DNA of 6,310 nt from Gemmatimonas phototrophica. Its GTDB lineage: Bacteria; Gemmatimonadota; Gemmatimonadetes; Gemmatimonadales; Gemmatimonadaceae. The position numbers were made by a program, and so were the translations under genes. The notes under the pieces were generated by a model, which had not been told where the DNA came from, did no database searches, and saw only the letters and a list, made by a program, of their open reading frames with translations. Shown in pieces: positions 1 through 5,403 of this stretch; position 1 is the first letter of the stretch; the number at the start of each line of letters is the position of its first letter. Location: contig CAMBRJ010000186.1 in NCBI GenBank assembly GCA_945870175.1, positions 1-6,310 on the forward strand. The letters run 5' to 3'.

Positions 1-1
1 G

Positions 2-1693
2 GCTTCGGAGTTAATTCGGAGCAACGTCTCCGACAAAACGTTCTATCTGGACACCAACTTTGTCTACCGGCTGCTCGGCTTCGGCGGGCCCACGAAGGCC
101 TACGGGCCGCAGGCGGTCGTCAGCATGGCCAGGGCGCTCAACTGCACCCTGCTGATCGCGGGCGAGACGGAGGACGAGTTTCTTCGAAAGCTACGTTCCG
201 AAGTTCGAGAGCTACGTCGGCACCCCATCCAACAGATGGCCTTCCAGCGCTTGATCGCCGAACATCCGGGCGACGAATACAGCTTCATGCAGGCGTTCTA
301 CCGGGAAGTCATCGACGGCAAGATCACCAGCCACGACCAGTTCGAGCGGAAGTACGAGAACGTCGAGCACATGCTGGCCGAGTACGGTATCCGAATCGAT
401 CACGATGCGGTGCTCAGCGAAGAGGAAGAGAAGTCCGATGACTTCCTCGATCTCCAGAGTGCCTTCAACTCGTGGACGCAGCAGCAGCGTCATCCCGATA
501 GCGTCACACACGACACCTTCATGCTGCGTCTCGTTCGCGCGAAGCGCGGCCGCCGAGAGAAGTCGGTCGGCAGTGTCCACACGTGGTTGCTCACCTATGA
601 CCGAGGGCTCACGGCATTCGCGGTTTTCAAGGCCAAAGGTGATCACCTCCCGGCGTGTTTGCTGGGCGACGACTGGCTTCAGGTTGCTCGGCCGTTCTTC
701 CCGCGCACCAGTGACTACGACCAGTCGTTCCTCGCGATGCTGCGTTACCCGGTAACGTTTGAAGATCCGGCCCTAGTGCCGCTCAAGCACATGGTCGAGG
801 CGTTGGAGCGTCTCGACGCGATGCAAGCATTACCGCCAAAGGTGATCGCCGGCATGGTCTCGAACCACACGCTCTTGAACCGCATCCGGCTGGCCCAGGA
901 TGACGGCGCCGTAAAGGCTTTGGTCGAGGTCGAAGCCGCTCGATATGCCAGAGAGAAGGAGCTGGAAGCGTCGCGCCTCGCGCAGTCGAATCAGGAGCTA
1001 CAGGACCGCGTGCAACAATTGGAGCATGTGACCGGGGACTACCTCGCTCGCCACCAGTCGGCCGCGGACAGCGGCTTGACCGCCCTGCGTGAGCGCGATG
1101 AAGCACGGGAGGAAGCGCGTGTGCTGCGCGGGCAGGTGGACGAGGTGCCTACCCTGCTCAAGCTGGCCCGCGCCGAGACGGAGGAGAAGGTCTTGGCCAG
1201 CATCCCCGACACGGTGCGGGCCGCTCTCCAAGCCGAACGGGCCCAGTCCCGGGCGCGCACAGTTCTGATCGGCAGGCGGGTGGGGTGCGGACTGCTATGG
1301 GTTGGGCTTGTAGCTGGTGCAATTCGAATTCTGCTTCGGTGGCCAAACGCGACCACGCTCACCGGACTGGTGCTCTTGGGCACCTCGTTCGCGCTCGTCA
1401 CTCATGCTCTGTGGCGGGTGGGCCGCTACGGGCGACTGGACGATCTGAGGTCGAACATCGCCGACTTTCTCGGCATCGTGGGCTTCGCGCTGCAATTCCA
1501 GCAGACGTTCTCGCCGGCACCAGTGGCGGCCGCGGCGGCGGCTGTGGCGGCGCCGGCGGCTGGTGTAGGAGCGGCTGGGAAAGGAGCGGCCGCGGCAGGG
1601 GCGGCCGGGGCGACTACGGCGCCGGCGGCGCCACCGGACGGTGCCGGATTGGTCAAGCAAGATTCCCTCTCCAAGGGAAAGCGCTCCCGCTAA
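2..1693 (+). CDS. PIN-like domain protein with coiled coil and C-terminal membrane helices (5' end outside window)
   Basis: The reading frame is open from base 2, so the gene starts left of the window; 563 residues are visible, numbered here from base 2. A PIN-like nuclease fold is suggested by four acidic landmarks in order: LDTN (D17), an ETEDEF cluster (E55-E59), HD (D171) and LTYD (D200), followed by a GDDW segment near 222-225. PIN domains are usually metal-dependent RNases. An acidic helical insertion (about 60-165, with an E-rich run near 140-144) makes this domain longer than the usual 130 or so residues. Residues about 303-416 are charged and coiled-coil-like. Two hydrophobic helices follow (about 427-445 and 452-471) with a six-residue turn, then another hydrophobic stretch (486-501), an Ala/Gly/Pro tail and a basic end (KGKRSR). 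The expected topology is a cytoplasmic PIN domain anchored in the inner membrane. An ATG at 125 is internal, since starting there would delete D17. The substrate and partners are unknown, and the PIN call rests on motif order only. Confidence 0.72.
   Translation, partial: ASELIRSNVSDKTFYLDTNFVYRLLGFGGPTKAYGPQAVVSMARALNCTLLIAGETEDEFLRKLRSEVRELRRHPIQQMAFQRLIAEHPGDEYSFMQAFYREVIDGKITSHDQFERKYENVEHMLAEYGIRIDHDAVLSEEEEKSDDFLDLQSAFNSWTQQQRHPDSVTHDTFMLRLVRAKRGRREKSVGSVHTWLLTYDRGLTAFAVFKAKGDHLPACLLGDDWLQVARPFFPRTSDYDQSFLAMLRYPVTFEDPALVPLKHMVEALERLDAMQALPPKVIAGMVSNHTLLNRIRLAQDDGAVKALVEVEAARYAREKELEASRLAQSNQELQDRVQQLEHVTGDYLARHQSAADSGLTALRERDEAREEARVLRGQVDEVPTLLKLARAETEEKVLASIPDTVRAALQAERAQSRARTVLIGRRVGCGLLWVGLVAGAIRILLRWPNATTLTGLVLLGTSFALVTHALWRVGRYGRLDDLRSNIADFLGIVGFALQFQQTFSPAPVAAAAAAVAAPAAGVGAAGKGAAAAGAAGATTAPAAPPDGAGLVKQDSLSKGKRSR
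1511..1642 (+). repeat. Low-complexity Ala/Gly/Pro-coding tract
   Basis: The C-terminal tail of the PIN-like protein (roughly visible residues 504-547) is almost entirely Ala, Gly, Pro, Val and Thr, encoded largely by GCG, GCC and GGC codons. The DNA is therefore a GC-extreme, imperfect trinucleotide-like tract, with GCGGCCGCGGC occurring twice. It probably codes for a flexible linker or tail after the membrane helices. Such tracts can change length by slippage and create spurious long reading frames in other frames, which is seen here on both strands. Confidence 0.7.
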
Positions 1694-1731
1694 GGGGACG
1701 GACTGGAGTCGACTGGTTCGGGGCGACCGGC

Positions 1732-1751
1732 CGCCGTGCGGCGGCACGGCG
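1732..1751. repeat. GC-rich hairpin downstream of the PIN-like gene
   Basis: CGCCGTGC (1732-1739) and GCACGGCG (1744-1751) form a perfect 8-bp stem around a GGCG loop, 38 bases after the PIN-like stop codon. The position suits a 3'-end stabiliser or a terminator without a T-tract. There is no run of T on either side, so intrinsic termination is not supported. In DNA this GC-rich such a hairpin could also arise by chance. Confidence 0.4.
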
Positions 1752-1851
1752 TATCCCTGAACAGGGCACATGCCGTCGTTCATACCCGACTAGCAGACAT
1801 GAGCGCGGGTTTCATCCCCGCCATGGATCTGAGTGCGCGTCAGGTACTCCC

Positions 1852-1906
1852 GTTAGGCTGTCGGCGATGCTCATGCAGCTGTGAGCATCAGCATAAACAG
1901 TGCAAC
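1852..1906. repeat. Imperfect inverted repeat (long hairpin)
   Basis: A perfect core of GATGCTCA (1866-1873) and TGAGCATC (1882-1889) encloses an 8-base loop that itself contains the palindrome CAGCTG. Beyond the core, pairing continues with small bulges: GC with GC, CTGT (1858-1861) with ACAG (1897-1900), and GTT (1852-1854) with AAC (1904-1906). The total span is 55 bases. It lies between two converging genes, so a bidirectional transcript-end structure or a protein-binding palindrome are both possible. No T-tract flanks it. Confidence 0.5.
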
Positions 1907-1964
1907 GAGCAAAACAACAAACTCTTGGCGGCAGCGGTGAGATGGCCACCAACACGACAGTGCC

Positions 1965-2031
1965 GCGCTCACCGTTCCACAATTTCATTCGAAATCGGCG
2001 CTTAATCCGTTCCGCAATTTTTCAGGCGAAA
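1965..2031. repeat. Tandem imperfect duplication at the 3' end of the CoA-binding gene
   Basis: Copy 1 (1965-1994) and copy 2 (1998-2031) align over about 30 positions with roughly 26 matches and two 2-base gaps. The shared parts are GCGCT, then CCGTTCC(A/G)CAATTT, then CA..CGAAA. Copy 2 covers the last ten codons and stop of the minus-strand CoA-binding gene. Copy 1 lies just beyond that stop and, read on the minus strand, still begins Phe-Arg-x-Lys like the true C-terminus before diverging. This looks like an old, decayed tandem duplication or a recombination scar. Confidence 0.55.
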
Positions 2032-2520
2032 CAGAGGGGCGTTGCGGTGCTCGATCATCGCGCACTTGTCCTGCACCACGTCGATCCCCGCCCTGGCGAG
2101 CGTCTCCGCCACCGCGGCGTCGTGAATGCCCTGCTGCATCCACACCACCCGCGGTGCGGCCGCCAGAATGTCCTCGACGTGCGGCGCGACGTCGCTGGAT
2201 CGGCGGAAGAGCAGCACCAGGTCGGCCGGTGGCGTCACCGTGCGGAGTGACCGCTGCACCGGGGCGCCCAGAATCTCCGTGACGTCTGGGTAGTACACGG
2301 GTACCGGGATGATCTCGTAGCCGGCCGCCTGCAGATACGCCGGCACATAGTACGCCGGCCCGCCAACGGCCTCCGGTTTGATGCCGATCACCGCGATCCG
2401 ATGGGCCGACGAAAGCACCTCAGCGAGTTGTGAACTGTGCTCCAGCAGACGCGAACGCCACTCCCTCGCTGCGCGCCCGTTGCCGCGTTCGCCCGCCGGA
2501 GGCATTAGCTTTTCATCCAT
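2002..2520 (-). CDS. CoA-binding domain protein (YccU / CoA_binding_2 type)
   Basis: This complete 172-residue protein has a single Rossmann-like CoA-binding domain. The first 40 residues are a polar helical extension. The domain then shows IAVIGIKPE (42-50), the AYLQAAGYEIIPV strand-helix region (61-73), the DLVLLFRR strand (100-107), VVWMQQGI (125-132) and the closing DVVQDKCAMIEH (147-158), where Cys153 and the IEH motif are typical. The usual PVNP turn reads PVPVYYP (72-78). Family members bind CoA in structures, but their cellular role is poorly defined. The chosen start is preceded by a purine-rich AGGGGGAG four bases upstream. A second in-frame ATG at residue 6 is possible but lacks such good spacing. 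The gene is divergent from the lysine-dehydrogenase-like gene, and nothing visible ties the two functions together. The last codons are involved in a tandem duplication. Confidence 0.88.
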   Translation of the reverse strand: MDEKLMPPAGERGNGRAAREWRSRLLEHSSQLAEVLSSAHRIAVIGIKPEAVGGPAYYVPAYLQAAGYEIIPVPVYYPDVTEILGAPVQRSLRTVTPPADLVLLFRRSSDVAPHVEDILAAAPRVVWMQQGIHDAAVAETLARAGIDVVQDKCAMIEHRNAPLFRLKNCGTD

Positions 2521-2558
2521 AAGACTCCCCCTCTCTAGAAATTGCTGGAGCCACCCAT
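2521..2558. promoter_or_regulatory. 38-bp divergent intergenic region with both ribosome binding sites
   Basis: Only 38 bases separate the ATG of the minus-strand CoA-binding gene (2520) from the ATG of the plus-strand dehydrogenase (2559). On the plus strand TGGAG (2546-2550) sits eight bases before ATG. On the minus strand GGGGGAG lies four bases before its ATG. A TCTAGA palindrome is at 2533-2538. This is too short for two separate promoters, so each promoter must reach into the opposite coding region. I found no convincing -35/-10 pair; the slightly A/T-rich stretch around 2504-2524 is the likeliest zone for the dehydrogenase promoter. Confidence 0.55.
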
Positions 2559-3701
2559 ATGCGAATGCTTGTCCTCGGCGCGGGGCTGCAAGGCACCGCG
2601 TGCACGTATGATTTGCTGAACAATCCGTCGGTCTCGCAGGTCGTGCTGGCCGACGTCCGTATGGGCGCCCTTCCCGCGTTCCTCACGCCGTTCGTCGGCC
2701 CCCGGCTCGAGGCGATTGCGCTCGACGTCCGTGATGCCGATGCCGTGCGTGCCGTGTTCTCCCGCTGCGACGCGGTGATGAGCGCCATTCCGTACTACTT
2801 CAACGCCGCGCTGGCGGCCATCGCTGTTGACGTGGGTGTCCACTTCGCCGATCTGGGTGGCAACACGCAGATCGTTCAGGAACAGAAGCAGCTCGACGCG
2901 GCGGCGAAAGCCAAGGGGATCAGTGTGATCCCCGACACCGGTCTCGCCCCCGGTATGGTCAATGTCATCGCGCAGCACGGCATCGATCAGTTCGACACGG
3001 TCGAAAGCGTCAAGCTCTTCGTCGGCGGGCTGCCCCAGACCCCGGAGCCACCGCTCGGGTACCAAATCGCGTACTCCATCGAAGGCATGGTGGACTACTA
3101 CACCACGGCGTCGCTGGTCGTCCGCAACGGACAGCCGGCCCATGTGACTGCACTCTCCGAGCTCGAGGCCGTGCACTTCGCCGAGCCGGTGGGTGCACTC
3201 GAGGCGTTCCATACCGCCGGCGGCCTCTCCACCATGGTGTATCGCTACGCCGGCGTCATACCGACCATGGAGTACAAGACGCTGCGCTATCCGGGACACG
3301 CACGGGTCATGGAAGCGATTCGCGATCTCGGTCTCCTCGGCAGCGACGCCGTGGACGTGAAAGGCCAGTCGGTCGTGCCGCGCGACGTGTTTGTGCGGGT
3401 GGCCGGTGAGCAGCTGCGAAAGGGCAAGCCCGATCTCGTGGCGTTGCGCGTGGTGGTGCGAGGCACCAAAGACGGCGTAACGGGCACGCGGGCCTGGGAA
3501 GTGCTCGACCGGTACGATGCGGCGCACGGCATCTCCGCGATGATGCGCACCACCGGCTACACGCTCTCGATCACCGGCCAGCTGCAGGTCACCGGTGCGA
3601 TCGCCGCTGGCGTGCACACGCCCGACGAGTGCATCCCGACCTCGCGCTATTTCGCCATGCTCGCCGAGCGCGGCGTGATGGTGGTCGAACTCACGTCCTG
3701 A
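2559..3701 (+). CDS. Saccharopine dehydrogenase family protein, probably L-lysine 6-dehydrogenase-like
   Basis: This complete 380-residue enzyme opens with a dinucleotide-binding Rossmann fold: MRMLVLGAGLQG (GxGxxG at 7-12) and the acidic end of strand 2 (LADVR, 30-34). It continues with the family pattern DAVMSAIPYYFN (71-82), HFADLGGNT (95-103) and IPDTGLAPGM (124-133). The middle and C-terminal parts (VGGLPQTPEPPLGY 155-168, LEAFHTAGG 214-222, EYKTLRYPGHA 238-248) resemble, from memory, the L-lysine 6-dehydrogenase of Geobacillus rather than fungal saccharopine reductases. That enzyme oxidises lysine with NAD+ to 2-aminoadipate semialdehyde, which cyclises to piperideine-6-carboxylate. The protein should be cytosolic, and a role in lysine catabolism is inferred. 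The start is supported by TGGAG eight bases upstream. No lysine-pathway partner is next to it. Its stop overlaps the end of the convergent chemoreceptor gene. Confidence 0.85.
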   Translation: MRMLVLGAGLQGTACTYDLLNNPSVSQVVLADVRMGALPAFLTPFVGPRLEAIALDVRDADAVRAVFSRCDAVMSAIPYYFNAALAAIAVDVGVHFADLGGNTQIVQEQKQLDAAAKAKGISVIPDTGLAPGMVNVIAQHGIDQFDTVESVKLFVGGLPQTPEPPLGYQIAYSIEGMVDYYTTASLVVRNGQPAHVTALSELEAVHFAEPVGALEAFHTAGGLSTMVYRYAGVIPTMEYKTLRYPGHARVMEAIRDLGLLGSDAVDVKGQSVVPRDVFVRVAGEQLRKGKPDLVALRVVVRGTKDGVTGTRAWEVLDRYDAAHGISAMMRTTGYTLSITGQLQVTGAIAAGVHTPDECIPTSRYFAMLAERGVMVVELTS

Positions 3702-5403
3702 ATTCGCCGATCAACCCGCGTACGCGAAGTGACGCCGTCTGCAGCATCTCTGCCGTGGCGGACACTTCCTGCGCGGAGGCGGAGGTCTGCTCCGTGCTGG
3801 CCGCCACCTGCTCCGCCGCCGCCGCATGCCCTTCCGCCGTGTCACGGGCGCGGGTGAGCGATTTCTGCACGGCGCCCAGCGACTGACGGTTCGCGTGCAC
3901 GGCGGTGGAGACGCGTGATGCCGCCCCTTCCACCTGCGCGACCGCGTGCTCGATGCGCGCGAGCGCCTCGCCGACGCCCTCCGCCACGGTTTCCACGTCC
4001 TTGAGGCGCGTGGCCCCCGAGTCCACCGCACTCGAGGCGCTGGTGATGCGCACGCGGATGCGCTTCACATTCTCGGTGACCTCGTTGGCGGCGTTGGCAC
4101 TCTGCTCGGCTAAGGCGCGCACTTCCTGCGCGACCACGGCAAAGCCACGCCCGGCGCTGCCCGCACGCGCGGCTTCGATGGCCGCGTTGAGGGCGAGCAG
4201 GTTGGTCTGCGTCGCGATTTCGGAGATGACGCTCACGAAATCGTCGATCACGCTGGTCGCGTCCTTGAGCGAGACCATCTCGGTGCGCGAGGCCATCACG
4301 ACTTCGCGAGCGCCGAGCAGCGTATCGATCGCCAATTGCACCTGATCGCGCGTGTTGTTGGTAGTGCTCCGGATGTCGCGGCCCACGCGATCGGTTTCCT
4401 CAGCCGCCTCACCGATCGTGGCGCCCACTTCGGCCAGCTGCTTCACCGTGAGGCTGGCGTTGTTGAGCGCCCTCAGCTGCACCGTGGCGCCGTGGGAGAT
4501 ATCCATTACGGCGGTGGTGACATGCTGCGACGAGGCCGCGGCCGACGACGCCGATGCGCTCAGCTCCCCCGCGGCGAGCGTGACCTGGTCGGCTTCGTCC
4601 TGCACGCGGGACAACAGGCGACGGAGTCGCTCCCGCGCCTGCTGCATGGCGTCGATCAGTTCGGCGTACTCGCGCGCCACGCCCGAGAGCCGGAGGTCGA
4701 CGTCGGGATCGCGCAGGTCGCCGGCGCCGATCGCCATCATGTCGTTGCGAAGCCGCACCAGCGGATCGGTGACAGCGCGTGCCGTGGAGAGCCCGAAGAA
4801 CGCCGCCACTCCGAAGGCCGAGGCGACCACGAGGGCGAGCAGCAATTCGGCTCGCCAGAGTCCATCGCGCATGCGATCCATCGAGTCTTCGGCACCGGTG
4901 CGCGCGGCGCGGCGCAGGGCCTGCAGCTCCGTCTCGATCGCCTGCATGTCACGGCTGGTCTGCTGCAACACGCGCTGCGCGTTCTCTTCATTGCCGACCA
5001 CTTGCCACGCGTGCGTGACGGCGATGCGTACTTCCATGGCCGCTTGTAGCGCGCCGATGACTTCGAGCCGCTGCCGTTCGTCGGCGCGCAGGATCCCCTG
5101 ATCGAGCGCGTTGCGCCGCAGCGTCCCGGCTTCGGCCACGAGGCCCACGTACTGCGCTTCGTCTTCGGCCGTGCGACTGGTGAGATAGCGCAATCCCGCC
5201 ACGAGTTCACGAAGCACCGTGGTGGTCGCCTGTTCGGTGAACTCCGACCGATCGGCGAGCGCGCGCACGGTGATTTCTGCCTCGGTGTTGCTGCGCTTGA
5301 GGCCGTACCACCCCAGCAGCCCGGCCAGCAGCAGCAGGCCAATCGAGGTCCCGAAGCCAGCGATCAGGCGAACGCGAATGGTCGCGAGTCGAATGACGGC
5401 CAT
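3691..5403 (-). CDS. Methyl-accepting chemotaxis protein
   Basis: This complete 570-residue transmembrane chemoreceptor has membrane helix 1 at about 13-34, an all-helical periplasmic domain of about 150 residues (35-184, four-helix-bundle style), membrane helix 2 at about 185-207, a HAMP linker (about 208-262, with TDPLVRLRNDM and AIGAGDL), and a long signalling coiled coil. The conserved hairpin tip that contacts CheA and CheW lies at about 393-435 (EIATQTNLLALNAAIEAARA, then GRGFAVVAQEVRALAEQS). Three Glu/Gln pairs at 531/532, 538/539 and 545/546 match the methylation consensus at exact heptad spacing. The C-terminus ends FRT with no NWETF-type pentapeptide, so CheR/CheB tethering is not expected. 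At 416 the usual acidic residue of the AGExGRGF motif is Ser. The start overlaps the upstream binding-protein stop as TGATG. The ligand is unknown, and no other che genes are visible. Confidence 0.95.
   Translation of the reverse strand: MAVIRLATIRVRLIAGFGTSIGLLLLAGLLGWYGLKRSNTEAEITVRALADRSEFTEQATTTVLRELVAGLRYLTSRTAEDEAQYVGLVAEAGTLRRNALDQGILRADERQRLEVIGALQAAMEVRIAVTHAWQVVGNEENAQRVLQQTSRDMQAIETELQALRRAARTGAEDSMDRMRDGLWRAELLLALVVASAFGVAAFFGLSTARAVTDPLVRLRNDMMAIGAGDLRDPDVDLRLSGVAREYAELIDAMQQARERLRRLLSRVQDEADQVTLAAGELSASASSAAASSQHVTTAVMDISHGATVQLRALNNASLTVKQLAEVGATIGEAAEETDRVGRDIRSTTNNTRDQVQLAIDTLLGAREVVMASRTEMVSLKDATSVIDDFVSVISEIATQTNLLALNAAIEAARAGSAGRGFAVVAQEVRALAEQSANAANEVTENVKRIRVRITSASSAVDSGATRLKDVETVAEGVGEALARIEHAVAQVEGAASRVSTAVHANRQSLGAVQKSLTRARDTAEGHAAAAEQVAASTEQTSASAQEVSATAEMLQTASLRVRGLIGEFRT

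Larger units (their letters stand above)
1694..2001. other. Intergenic region between convergent genes
   Basis: This 308-base gap separates the plus-strand PIN-like gene from the minus-strand CoA-binding gene, which converge on it. Reading frames crossing it have no recognisable protein character, and I see no tRNA, transposase remnant or CRISPR repeat. It holds a strong GC hairpin shortly after the PIN stop, a longer imperfect inverted repeat in the middle, and a degenerate copy of the CoA-binding gene's 3' end at its right. From about 1880 the DNA is visibly more A/T-rich than the flanking genes. No T-tract follows any hairpin, so classic intrinsic terminators are not evident. Confidence 0.6.

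Noticed and set aside
125..127. ATG as the start of the PIN-like gene
   Set aside because: The frame is open back to base 2 and encodes the LDTN motif before this ATG, so it is an internal Met.
1755..1766. Small CCCTG/CAGGG hairpin
   Set aside because: The stem is only four to five bases with a minimal loop and no T-tract, which is expected by chance in GC-rich DNA.
1852..1906. Integron attC-like site
   Set aside because: GTTAGGC is present and an imperfect fold exists, but the order is GTT first and AAC last. An attC site has the reverse order, and no integrase or cassette structure is visible.
1982..1995. ATTTC/GAAAT palindrome as a terminator
   Set aside because: A five-base A/T-rich stem is weak and has no following T-run. 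It also falls within the tandem duplication, which explains the sequence better.
1285..2250. Overlapping plus-strand open frames (1285-1884, 1736-2005, 1900-2250) around the intergenic region
   Set aside because: They are Arg-rich or Ser-rich with no recognisable domain, and partly overlap real genes in other frames.
2535..3617. 360-residue open frame opposite the dehydrogenase gene
   Set aside because: It is rich in His, Arg and Asp, resembles no family, and lies antisense to a clearly conserved enzyme. It is an artefact of GC-biased codons.
4336..5101. Two long plus-strand open frames opposite the chemoreceptor gene
   Set aside because: Their composition is low complexity and they mirror the conserved receptor gene; no domain is visible.
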